Shown here: piece after piece, positions 56,401 to 64,000 of the stretch
How positions within the stretch are numbered: the first letter of the stretch is position 1
How the letters are laid out: every line of letters begins with the position of its first letter
NCBI RefSeq assembly: GCF_002153375.1
Contig: NZ_MTBQ01000002.1
Span: 188,223 to 252,222 of the forward strand
Reading direction: 5' to 3'
Length of the DNA stretch: 64,000 nucleotides
Source: Oceanobacillus rekensis
GTDB lineage: Bacteria; Bacillota; Bacilli; Bacillales; Amphibacillaceae
Notes under the pieces: model-generated
What the model saw: the letters and a program-made list of their open reading frames with translations, nothing else
Database searches by the model: none
What the model was told of the DNA's origin: nothing
Translations under genes and position numbers: made by a program

Positions 56401-57270
56401 TTATAACCCTTTCACATCCAAAGTTCGAATAAAACTAACAAACGCATTTACAATATTCATCTTAAGCGTTTCTTCATGATAATACATCCATGTTTTGCGT
56501 GTGATCGGATCACCTACATGATTGTATAAAGGTTTAGTGAAAAGTTCTTGGTTAGGGCGGACTACTAAGTCTGCTAAAATAGCATAGCCCAATCCATTGA
56601 TAACCATTTCTTTACATGTTTCCACTTGATTAACTTGAATATTTATATAGGGGCTTAGATTATAATTGTTGTACCACCAACGATCTACAATATCTTTCAT
56701 TCGTTCATCCGTAAAATAATCGATACGCGGTAATGAAGGAAGAGTTTCCCATTCAAATTCCCATGGAGAAGCGACACAAATATTCTCTTCATAGAGCAAT
56801 TCTTTTTTCTCCTTCCAGGGATAGTCACCTTTGATAAAGCTAATATGCACATCATTATTCAAGATTAACCGATGCATTTCACTGCTCCATCCAGAAACAA
56901 CTTGGAATTCTACGTTTGGATATTCCTGTTTAAATAAACGAAGTAATCTAGGCATTTTATTTAGTGCAAAAAAATTAGAGACACCCACCCGAAGTGTTCC
57001 CGCGACTTGATTTCCCATATTATTTAATTTTTCTTCAATTGTCCTCTGTTCCTTTAGCATATTTTTAGCATGTTCTGCAAGTTTTTCTCCCTCTGGTGTA
57101 AAGGTAACCCCTCTGCGCTTTCTCATAATAATTTGAATACCATAATAGTCTTCTAATTTCTTTATTCGAGAAGTTAACGTAGGTTGCGATAAAAATAAAC
57201 GTTGCGCAGCCTGTGTGATGTTCTCTGTAGCATACAATGTAGCCAGCATTTCCCAGTCTTGATAATTCAT
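56401..57270 (-). CDS. LysR-family regulator of the methylcitrate genes
   Basis: A complete 289-residue LysR regulator: N-terminal helix-turn-helix (NITQAAQRLFLSQPTLTSRI) followed by the effector domain (VAGTLRVGVSNFFALNKMPRLL). It is divergent from prpC, the usual setting for a regulator of its neighbour, and probably senses methylcitrate or a related compound. Two partial copies exist at 46783-47478 and 31461-31560. Confidence 0.9.
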   Translation of the reverse strand: MNYQDWEMLATLYATENITQAAQRLFLSQPTLTSRIKKLEDYYGIQIIMRKRRGVTFTPEGEKLAEHAKNMLKEQRTIEEKLNNMGNQVAGTLRVGVSNFFALNKMPRLLRLFKQEYPNVEFQVVSGWSSEMHRLILNNDVHISFIKGDYPWKEKKELLYEENICVASPWEFEWETLPSLPRIDYFTDERMKDIVDRWWYNNYNLSPYINIQVNQVETCKEMVINGLGYAILADLVVRPNQELFTKPLYNHVGDPITRKTWMYYHEETLKMNIVNAFVSFIRTLDVKGL

Positions 57271-57477
57271 CCTAACTCCCCTTTTTAAACGAAATTATAT
57301 GGAATAAGCATTAGGTATTGATAAAATCTATGTCTAATTATTAATATTATATATTTTCCCAAAATTCAAATCAATAGTATACTAGAATTAGTTGTAAATA
57401 TGATAGCTATTACAAAACACTTTATTGAAGATGTGCACCATGAGATACCTCATAAAGATTAAAAAAGGAGGATTTTG
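57271..57477. promoter_or_regulatory. Divergent LysR/prpC control region
   Basis: AT-rich 207-base gap between divergent genes that must hold both promoters and the LysR site. I could not fix a single T-N11-A site by eye. Confidence 0.45.
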
Positions 57478-58581
57478 ATGGCGACAATTGACAAGTATTT
57501 TCCAGGTTTAGATGGGGTTATCGCATCAGAAACAGCAATTTCATTTCTTGATGTGGAACGAGAGAAAATTATTATTAAAGGAAATGACCTGATTGACTTA
57601 TCGAAGGACAAGGAATATATCGACATTGTCAACTTATTACTGGAAGGGTCCTTACCATCAACAATTGACAAAGTGAAATTAGAAGAAAAGTTAAGTTCTA
57701 ATTATGATGTGCCTTCAGAGCTATTTAACATACTTCAATTATTACCGAAACAGACTCACCCAATGGATGGATTGAGAACGGGAATATCCGTACTTTCTGG
57801 TTACGATGAAAATATAGACAATCGTTCACTAAATAAGGAAAGAGCGTATCAACTTTTGGGGCAACTCCCTACCATTACTGTAAATAGCTATCGGATTATA
57901 AATGAACAACAACCAGTATATCCGCAGAAGGATCTTTCATATAGCGCAAATTTCTTATATATGATTACAGGTGAGAACCCAACTGAACTAGAGGCAAAGA
58001 TATTTGATCGTTCCCTACTTTTATATAGCGAACATGAAATGCCTAATTCAACTTTCACAGCAAGAGTTATTGCATCGACGCAATCTGATATTTATGGCGC
58101 CTTGACAGGTGCGGTTGCTTCTTTGAAAGGAAATTTGCATGGCGGAGCGAACGAAGCGGTTATGTATATGCTAAACGAAGCTAAAACAGTAGAGGAATTT
58201 GAAGATATACTGAGAGAAAAACTACTAAAAAAAGAAAAAATCATGGGATTTGGCCATCGTGTTTATATGAAGAAAATGGATCCGAGAGCCTTAATGATGA
58301 AAGAATCTTTGAAGCAGCTATGTGATAAAAAGGGCGATTATATGCTGCTGGAAATGTGTGAGGCAGGCGAAAAGATAATGGTGCAGGAAAAAGGTCTATA
58401 TCCAAATCTAGATTATTATGCAGCACCAGTATATTGGATGCTTGGTATCCCAATTCCGTTATATACACCAATTTTCTTCAGTGCAAGAACAGTTGGCCTA
58501 TGTGCACATGTTATTGAACAGCATGAAAACAATCGGTTATTTCGTCCTCGAGTAAATTATATTGGTGAACAATATGTGTAG
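57478..58581 (+). CDS. prpC: 2-methylcitrate synthase / citrate synthase
   Basis: Condenses propionyl-CoA with oxaloacetate. The 367-residue protein has the citrate synthase active-site set: His in GNLHGGANEAV, His in IMGFGHRVYMKKMDPRA and Asp region LDYYAAPVYWMLGIP, with a C-terminal FRPRVNYIG. Short length and the following prpD and prpB genes support the methylcitrate role over the TCA cycle. AAAGGAGG stands eight bases before the ATG. Confidence 0.92.
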   Translation: MATIDKYFPGLDGVIASETAISFLDVEREKIIIKGNDLIDLSKDKEYIDIVNLLLEGSLPSTIDKVKLEEKLSSNYDVPSELFNILQLLPKQTHPMDGLRTGISVLSGYDENIDNRSLNKERAYQLLGQLPTITVNSYRIINEQQPVYPQKDLSYSANFLYMITGENPTELEAKIFDRSLLLYSEHEMPNSTFTARVIASTQSDIYGALTGAVASLKGNLHGGANEAVMYMLNEAKTVEEFEDILREKLLKKEKIMGFGHRVYMKKMDPRALMMKESLKQLCDKKGDYMLLEMCEAGEKIMVQEKGLYPNLDYYAAPVYWMLGIPIPLYTPIFFSARTVGLCAHVIEQHENNRLFRPRVNYIGEQYV

Positions 58582-58644
58582 AGTAGGATACTGTGATTTT
58601 TATAGTTTATATGAAATGAAATGTAAAGAGAAAGGGAGATAAAC

Positions 58645-60078
58645 ATGTTAAAAGTGGAGGATCGGCAGAAAACAGATGCACTCATAGAGGAAATTACTGA
58701 CTATGTACTAAATAAAGAAATAACAAGTGAGGAAGCTCTCACAACTGCGCAGTACGTATTAATCGATACCCTTGGTTGTGGGATTCTGGCTCTTAGTTAT
58801 CCTGAATGTACAAAATTACTAGGACCAGTTGTACCTGGTACGGTTGTTCCTAATGGAAGTCGTGTTCCAGGGACTTCTTATGTACTTGATCCAGTACAGG
58901 GGGCATTCAATATTGGGGCGATGATTCGTTGGCTTGATTATAACGATACCTGGCTTGCGGCAGAGTGGGGGCATCCATCTGATAATTTAGGAGGGATACT
59001 GGCAGTAGCCGATTATGTGAGTCAGCAACGTATTTCCAAAGGCCAAGAACCTCTTAAAATTTTTGAAGTATTAGAAGCGATGATTAAAGCACATGAGATT
59101 CAAGGGATTTTAGCCTTAGAAAACAGTCTAAATCGTGTGGGATTAGACCATGTGTTATATGTAAAAATTGCAACAACAGCAGTCGTAACAAAGATGTTCG
59201 GTGGCGGAAGAGAGGAAATTAACAATGCATTATCGAATGCTTGGATCGATAATTCCAGCTTACGTACGTATCGACATACACCAAACACAGGATCACGAAA
59301 GTCTTGGGCTGCGGGAGATGCTACAAGTAGGGGAGTACGATTAGCAATGATGGCTATTAAAGGAGAAATGGGTTATCCCACTGCACTAACTGCACCTGGG
59401 TGGGGATTCCAGGATGTGTTATTTAACAATCAAAGCTTAAAGCTTAGCCAACCATTGGATAGCTATGTGATGGAGAATGTATTATTTAAAGTTTCCTACC
59501 CAGCAGAATTCCATGCGCAAACCGCCGCAGAGGCAGCAGTTCAATTGCATCCAGATGTAGTAGATCGGATAGATGAAATTGAAAAAGTAACAATAACCAC
59601 CCATGAATCAGCCATTCGTATTATTGATAAACAAGGTCCTTTAAACAACCCTGCAGACCGTGATCATTGTCTTCAATATATTACTGCAATTGGACTTTTA
59701 AAAGGTAATATTGGGGCGGAGGATTATGAGGATGAATCCGCGGCAAATCCAAGAATTGACTCGCTTCGGAATAAGATGGTTGTTGTGGAAAACAAACAAT
59801 ACACGAAAGATTATCTGGATCCAGGCAAGCGTTCGATTGCAAATGCTGTTCAGGTTCAATTTAATGATGGAACTACAACGGAAAATATAGTATGCGAATA
59901 TCCATTAGGGCACCGGTTCCGACGCAAAGAAGCAATACCAAAAATCCTGGAAAAGTTCAAAGGGAATCTTTCCGCTCACTATACAGATAAGCAACGTAAG
60001 AGAATTGAAGATGTTGGCTATGATTTTCAAAAGCTTACCAAAATGAATGTTAATGAATTTGTTGAATTATTTATCTGA
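58645..60078 (+). CDS. prpD: 2-methylcitrate dehydratase
   Basis: MmgE/PrpD family enzyme that dehydrates 2-methylcitrate to 2-methylaconitate. Family blocks include [37 protein letters not shown] at about 90-113, [20 protein letters not shown] and [15 protein letters not shown]. The 477-residue length is normal. GGGAGATAAAC precedes the ATG; it lies 63 bases after prpC. Confidence 0.93.
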   Translation: MLKVEDRQKTDALIEEITDYVLNKEITSEEALTTAQYVLIDTLGCGILALSYPECTKLLGPVVPGTVVPNGSRVPGTSYVLDPVQGAFNIGAMIRWLDYNDTWLAAEWGHPSDNLGGILAVADYVSQQRISKGQEPLKIFEVLEAMIKAHEIQGILALENSLNRVGLDHVLYVKIATTAVVTKMFGGGREEINNALSNAWIDNSSLRTYRHTPNTGSRKSWAAGDATSRGVRLAMMAIKGEMGYPTALTAPGWGFQDVLFNNQSLKLSQPLDSYVMENVLFKVSYPAEFHAQTAAEAAVQLHPDVVDRIDEIEKVTITTHESAIRIIDKQGPLNNPADRDHCLQYITAIGLLKGNIGAEDYEDESAANPRIDSLRNKMVVVENKQYTKDYLDPGKRSIANAVQVQFNDGTTTENIVCEYPLGHRFRRKEAIPKILEKFKGNLSAHYTDKQRKRIEDVGYDFQKLTKMNVNEFVELFI

Positions 60079-60093
60079 GGAGGACCAACAAGT

Positions 60094-61011
60094 ATGGCAT
60101 GGATAGTAGAACAGCAATCAACGCAAAAAGAATTAGCAGATCAATTTAAGGAACTTATTCAGTTAGAAACTATTTTACAAATTCCCGGTGCACATGATGC
60201 AATGTCAGCGCTGGTCGCAAAAGAGGCTGGATTTTCAGCCCTTTACTTATCTGGGGCAGCATACACCGCTAGTCGCGGATTACCAGATCTTGGCATTATA
60301 ACATCAACAGAAGTTGCCGAACGAGCACGGGATCTCGTTCGGGCTACTAATTTACCTGTACTTGTTGATATTGATACGGGATTTGGTGGAGTACTTAATG
60401 CTGCACGAACTGCCCGTGAAATGGTCGAAGCAAATGTAGCAGCTGTCCAAATTGAGGATCAACAGCTACCTAAAAAATGCGGACATCTAAATGGAAAACA
60501 GCTTGTTACAACAGAGGAGATGTCACAAAAAATTAAAGCTATCAAAGAGGTAGCTCCATCTTTAATTGTTGTAGCAAGAACTGATGCTAGAGCAGTTGAA
60601 GGAATAGAAGCAGCTCATGTAAGAGTGCAAGCATATATTGATGCTGGTGCGGATGCTATTTTCCCTGAAGCATTACAAAATGAAGAAGAGTTTCGCTGGT
60701 TTGCAGATAAGGTAAAAGTGCCTTTACTTGCGAATATGACAGAGTTTGGTAAGACGCCGTTTATATCGGCAGATGCATTTCAAGATATGGGATTCAGTAT
60801 GGTGATTTACCCCGTTACATCGCTTCGAGTAGCAGCGAAGGCTTATGAGCGTATTTTTAGTTTGATTAAAGAGCAAGGTTCTCAAGAAGCGGGAGTTTCT
60901 GATATGCAGACGCGAAAAGAGCTTTATGAAACGATTAGTTATGATGCGTTTGAGGAGTTGGATGAGAGTATTGCGAAGACTGTGTTGGTAGAGAATGGTA
61001 AAAAAATATAA
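60094..61011 (+). CDS. prpB: 2-methylisocitrate lyase
   Basis: Splits 2-methylisocitrate into pyruvate and succinate. It belongs to the isocitrate lyase/PEP mutase superfamily: IPGAHDAMSALVAKEAGF, VDIDTGFGG (metal site), the catalytic Cys motif PKKCGHLNGKQLV and ARTDARAVEG. 305 residues is standard. It follows prpD by 15 bases and completes propionyl-CoA oxidation to pyruvate. Confidence 0.95.
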   Translation: MAWIVEQQSTQKELADQFKELIQLETILQIPGAHDAMSALVAKEAGFSALYLSGAAYTASRGLPDLGIITSTEVAERARDLVRATNLPVLVDIDTGFGGVLNAARTAREMVEANVAAVQIEDQQLPKKCGHLNGKQLVTTEEMSQKIKAIKEVAPSLIVVARTDARAVEGIEAAHVRVQAYIDAGADAIFPEALQNEEEFRWFADKVKVPLLANMTEFGKTPFISADAFQDMGFSMVIYPVTSLRVAAKAYERIFSLIKEQGSQEAGVSDMQTRKELYETISYDAFEELDESIAKTVLVENGKKI

Positions 61012-61484
61012 TTGAGTTCTTGATTGATTAATGGGTCATTGACTTTTATAACATGTGGTTAATAGTGTGTTAAGCAAAACAACAGATAAGGAGAAAATTC
61101 AACAAGATGTTATCGAATTTTTCATCTTATTTGCTACTTTAATTTAGATTTATTCTTTTCTTATAAGTGGTTTTAATATCGACTATTAGTCATGATTTCA
61201 CTCATCGTATTAACCTGCATTGTTCTCTATTATTATCTTAAGAGTAAGTAACTAAAGTTAAGAAAGGAGGAAAAATTTACTTTCTAATAGAATCCATAAT
61301 TAAATATTTTAAGTCATCGTCATTTTGTCGATGACTTTTTAACATGTAAATATTGCATTGAATAATATGAATAATTAAAATATTATATATATGTGTATTG
61401 TTTTTAAATTTTAAATCATTTATACTTATTTAAAGTACACTAATAGATATCTTTTACTGTATAACGGAAAAGAGGATTGTGAAA
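61012..61484. other. Gap of 470 bases with a terminator hairpin
   Basis: AAGTCATCG (61311-61319) pairs with CGATGACTT (61329-61337), followed by TTTAAC, a probable terminator of the prp operon. A 19-residue hydrophobic frame at 61192-61251 has no ribosome site. The promoter for the next operon should be in the AT-rich right part. Confidence 0.55.
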
Positions 61485-62639
61485 ATGAATAAACTAGATT
61501 TACCAATTATTGAATTTACCGATGAACAAGTGAAGTTTAGAAAAGAAGTTCGTAAGTTTCTCGAAGATGCGAGAGATAGCGGAACCTTTGAATCAAAATG
61601 CGATTCTTGGCTAAGTGGATATGATCCCGAATTTTCAAGAAAGATTGGTAGCCAGGGGTGGATTGGGATGACATGGCCCAAAAAATATGGTGGATCAGAG
61701 CAAAGCGCAATTGAACGTTACATTGTTATTGAAGAATTACTCGCAATTGGTGCACCAGTTGCTGCGCATTGGTTTGCAGATCGACAAACTGGACCACTTT
61801 TTCTTCGATATGGTACAGAGAAACAGAAAGAGTTTTTCTTGCCTAAAATAACTGAAGGTTCTTGTTACTTTTCGCTTGGTATGAGTGAGCCAAATTCTGG
61901 ATCAGACTTAGCTTCTATTAGTACAAGAGCTGAGAAAACTGATGGTGGATGGATATTGAATGGTTCAAAAACATGGACTAGTGGTGCACATCATTCTCAT
62001 TACATGATTGTATTATGTAGAACCGCTCCAAAAGATCCAAAATATAGGCATGGAGGTATGAGTCAGATAATCGTTGACTTAACTAGCCCTGGGGTAAGTA
62101 TTCGTCCAATAAAATTTCTAACTGGTGAAAAGCATTTTAATGAAGTTTTTTTTGAAAACGTTTTCGTTTCAGAAGAAAATATTGTTGGGACGGAAGGGGA
62201 TGGTTGGAAACAAAATATGCAAGAACTTGCATATGAGCGAAGCGGTCCTGAAAGAATGCTAAGTACGTTTCCTTTATTAGGAGAATTAATATCGGTACTA
62301 AGAGAAAATAATGATAAGCAAGGATTAAAGGAAACGATGAAACTTGTTGCTCGGTTAAACAGTTTCCGACTTATGTCACTTGGGGTAGCGCAGTATCTAG
62401 AAGAAGGAAAAGATGTATCAATTGCAGCTGCATTGGTGAAAGACCTAGGGACAAAATTTGAGAAGGATATTGCAGAAACTGCTCGATTAATTATATCTAG
62501 TGTGCCATCTGTTCATTCTAGAAAACAATTTGAAAAATATCTAGCACAGTCAATTTTGCATTCGCCTGGATTTACACTGCGTGGTGGAACCACGGAGATA
62601 TTAAGAGGAATTGTATCGAAAGGAATGATTGCAGAATGA
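61485..62639 (+). CDS. Acyl-CoA dehydrogenase, larger subunit of a probable pair
   Basis: A 384-residue acyl-CoA dehydrogenase of the FadE-type group: GWIGMTWPKKYGGSEQS, MSEPNSGSDLASISTRAEK, WILNGSKTWTSGAHH and a C-terminal LRGGTTEILRGIVSK in place of the usual YEGT-x-E-I. GAGG stands nine bases before ATG 61485. Its stop overlaps the start of a second dehydrogenase-like gene, as for alpha2beta2 acyl-CoA dehydrogenases known from sterol side-chain breakdown; substrate unknown here. Confidence 0.87.
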   Translation: MNKLDLPIIEFTDEQVKFRKEVRKFLEDARDSGTFESKCDSWLSGYDPEFSRKIGSQGWIGMTWPKKYGGSEQSAIERYIVIEELLAIGAPVAAHWFADRQTGPLFLRYGTEKQKEFFLPKITEGSCYFSLGMSEPNSGSDLASISTRAEKTDGGWILNGSKTWTSGAHHSHYMIVLCRTAPKDPKYRHGGMSQIIVDLTSPGVSIRPIKFLTGEKHFNEVFFENVFVSEENIVGTEGDGWKQNMQELAYERSGPERMLSTFPLLGELISVLRENNDKQGLKETMKLVARLNSFRLMSLGVAQYLEEGKDVSIAAALVKDLGTKFEKDIAETARLIISSVPSVHSRKQFEKYLAQSILHSPGFTLRGGTTEILRGIVSKGMIAE

Positions 62640-63712
62640 GTGAAATGCATGAATTAATTTTAGATTCGACCACTAAAATTTTAAAAGACATTTGTACAAA
62701 AGAATTAGTAGATAAATCCGAAGAGGGTCAATGGGCAGGAGATTTATGGGAAGTATTAGTTGAATCAGGAATCACTTCTATCGGTGTTCCTGAATCAACT
62801 GGTGGAACAGGAGGAGATTTTGTTGATGCATTTCATATTCTTCGCTTAGCAGGGAAATATGCGGTGCCGCTTCCATTATCCGAAACACTAATCGTAAATT
62901 GGTTGTTAGCGGGTTACGGAGTAATTCCTCAGGAAGAACCAGTAACGTTTGAACTTAATAGCAAGCTTCAATTGGAGAAGAATGATGCAGGGTTTCTAGT
63001 AAATGGTGCATTAGAAAATGTTTCATGGGCGAGGAACGCTAAAAAGATTTTAGTTCTTGCTAGTTTAGAGGAAGAAACGTTTGTAACTTTATTGCCTCTC
63101 GAAGATGCCTATATTGAGAATAATAATAATTTAGCGGGTGAGCCGATTGATACAGTAGTATTTGAGGATGTAATGGTTAATGACATAGAAACCTATATTG
63201 TAGAAGAAAATACACTACAAGAAAAAGTTATTGATTTAGGTGGATTGTCTAAGGCTGCAATGATGAGTGGAGCATTAGATAAAGTGTTGGAATTAAGTGT
63301 CCAGTATATAAAAGAAAGAGAACAATTTGGACGACCACTTCATAAGTTGCAGGCGATACAACAACATATTGCAGTGCTGTCTGGAGAAACAATTGCTGCA
63401 TTAACAATAACGAATAAGGCGATTGACTCCTATGATAAAGGAACAACTGATAACGAAATTGCCTACGCAAAATTAAAGGTAAATGAATCTGCTGGTATTG
63501 TAGCAGAAATTGCACATCAAATTCATGGTGCAATTGGTGCAACACATGAGCATCAACTTCACCATTTAACTAGACGTCTGTGGGCTTGGAGAGATCAGTT
63601 TGGGAATGAGAATTTTTGGGCTGAAAAACTAGCTGAAAAAATAATGGATTCTCAATCACAAACGTTATGGGAAATGATGACAGAGGAGCAGATGATAGAA
63701 ACGATGCAATAA
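62636..63712 (+). CDS. Acyl-CoA dehydrogenase-like protein, smaller subunit of a probable pair
   Basis: Acyl-CoA dehydrogenase fold, 358 residues, with SIGVPESTGGTGGDFVDAF, REQFGRPLHKLQAIQQHIAVL and QIHGAIGATHEHQLHHLTRRL, but weak or missing nucleotide and catalytic motifs (no clear TEP-x-A-GSD block). Such degenerate partners form heteromers with the preceding subunit. The start ATG overlaps the upstream stop (ATGA), implying equal synthesis. Confidence 0.85.
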   Translation: MSEMHELILDSTTKILKDICTKELVDKSEEGQWAGDLWEVLVESGITSIGVPESTGGTGGDFVDAFHILRLAGKYAVPLPLSETLIVNWLLAGYGVIPQEEPVTFELNSKLQLEKNDAGFLVNGALENVSWARNAKKILVLASLEEETFVTLLPLEDAYIENNNNLAGEPIDTVVFEDVMVNDIETYIVEENTLQEKVIDLGGLSKAAMMSGALDKVLELSVQYIKEREQFGRPLHKLQAIQQHIAVLSGETIAALTITNKAIDSYDKGTTDNEIAYAKLKVNESAGIVAEIAHQIHGAIGATHEHQLHHLTRRLWAWRDQFGNENFWAEKLAEKIMDSQSQTLWEMMTEEQMIETMQ

Positions 63713-63727
63713 TTAGGAGGGAAATAG

Positions 63728-64000
63728 ATGTCTGATTTAATTTTTGAAGTTGAAAATAGCGTAGCAAGAATCACATTAAATCGACCAGAAAGTTTGAATG
63801 CATTTAGCGAGGAAATGATTAATGAGTGGATTAAAGCACTTGAAACAGTACGTGATTCAGATGAAATCAGAGCAGTAGTTGTTTCAGGTAATGGAAGAGC
63901 ATTTTGTTCTGGTGGCGATATTAAGGAAATGATTAAAGGAAATGGCTTCTATAGAAGTCAGAATGATATCACAAGTAATGGACTTGCAAGGAAAAATTCC
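63728..64000 (+). CDS. Enoyl-CoA hydratase, cut by the window end
   Basis: First 91 residues of a crotonase-family protein: ARITLNRPESLNAFSEEM and the oxyanion segment RAFCSGGDIKEM. The catalytic glutamates lie beyond the window. TTAGGAGGG precedes the ATG, 15 bases after the second dehydrogenase, so it belongs to that operon. Confidence 0.88.
   Translation, partial: MSDLIFEVENSVARITLNRPESLNAFSEEMINEWIKALETVRDSDEIRAVVVSGNGRAFCSGGDIKEMIKGNGFYRSQNDITSNGLARKNS

Noticed and set aside
1-64000. CRISPR arrays, tRNA or rRNA genes, prophage genes
   Set aside because: None seen: no regularly spaced repeats, no tRNA-like cloverleaf noticed, no phage structural genes.

Overview
The window looks like low-GC Firmicute DNA of the Bacillaceae, most like the halophilic or halotolerant Oceanobacillus/Virgibacillus group. 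This rests on strong AGGAGG-type ribosome binding sites, frequent TTG/GTG starts, a Bacillus megaterium-type gas vesicle cluster, a PdxR/PdxST locus, a type II pantothenate kinase, candidate sigma-B promoters and sigma-54 (SigL) promoters. The genus is inferred from gene families. I saw no rRNA, tRNA, CRISPR array or prophage.

Region 1 (1-25 kb) is ordinary-looking chromosome. A minus-strand gas vesicle operon (281-4882) reads accessory gene-gvpA-gvpR-gvpN-gvpF-gvpG-gvpL-gvpS-gvpK behind a candidate sigma-B promoter and stops beside a GC-rich repeat. Next come a CynX-type MFS carrier, an M19 dipeptidase and an AgcS symporter; pdxR divergent from pdxST; csbD with a near-consensus sigma-B promoter; a sulfurtransferase; a metallo-beta-lactamase/HhH lipoprotein with two DUF3006 proteins; a PPK2 kinase; coaW; xpaC-telA; an endonuclease I; and the 5-oxoprolinase genes pxpB-pxpA-pxpC. 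A roughly 30-bp dispersed repeat (TTCGACA...GTGACAGGCACC) recurs here and was not seen beyond about 22 kb.

Region 2 (25-31.9 kb) is a decaying junction zone. A permease gene is present twice as 1.09-kb direct repeats, each copy broken at the opposite end. Around them lie two IclR-regulator remnants, fragments of an IS4-type transposase, three copies of a TAATGCAACACTA motif and a scrap of a LysR gene.

Region 3 (31.9-46.5 kb) is a plus-strand catabolic island: CoA-transferase (two subunits), a TRAP-TAXI importer, 3-hydroxyacyl-CoA dehydrogenase, enoyl-CoA hydratase, acyl-CoA dehydrogenase and thiolase. A second set follows: D-2-hydroxyacid dehydrogenase, hotdog thioesterase, SDR, tartrate/D-malate-type dehydrogenase, a permease and an IclR regulator. 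It encodes uptake, CoA activation and one full beta-oxidation turn for an acid I cannot name.

Region 4 (46.8-61 kb) joins valine breakdown to propionyl-CoA disposal. A CBS-PAS-sigma-54 activator precedes two convergent operons (acyl-CoA dehydrogenase-mmsB-mmsA, and enoyl-CoA hydratase-HIBYL-CoA hydrolase). Each operon has a GG-N10-GC promoter and TGTCTA/TAGACA palindromes upstream, which points to one regulon. MmsA makes propionyl-CoA, and the next cluster is the 2-methylcitrate cycle (prpC-prpD-prpB) with a divergent LysR regulator. A truncated second copy of that LysR gene lies on the other side of the valine module as a direct repeat. The window ends in another acyl-CoA operon with two adjacent acyl-CoA dehydrogenases and a cut-off enoyl-CoA hydratase.
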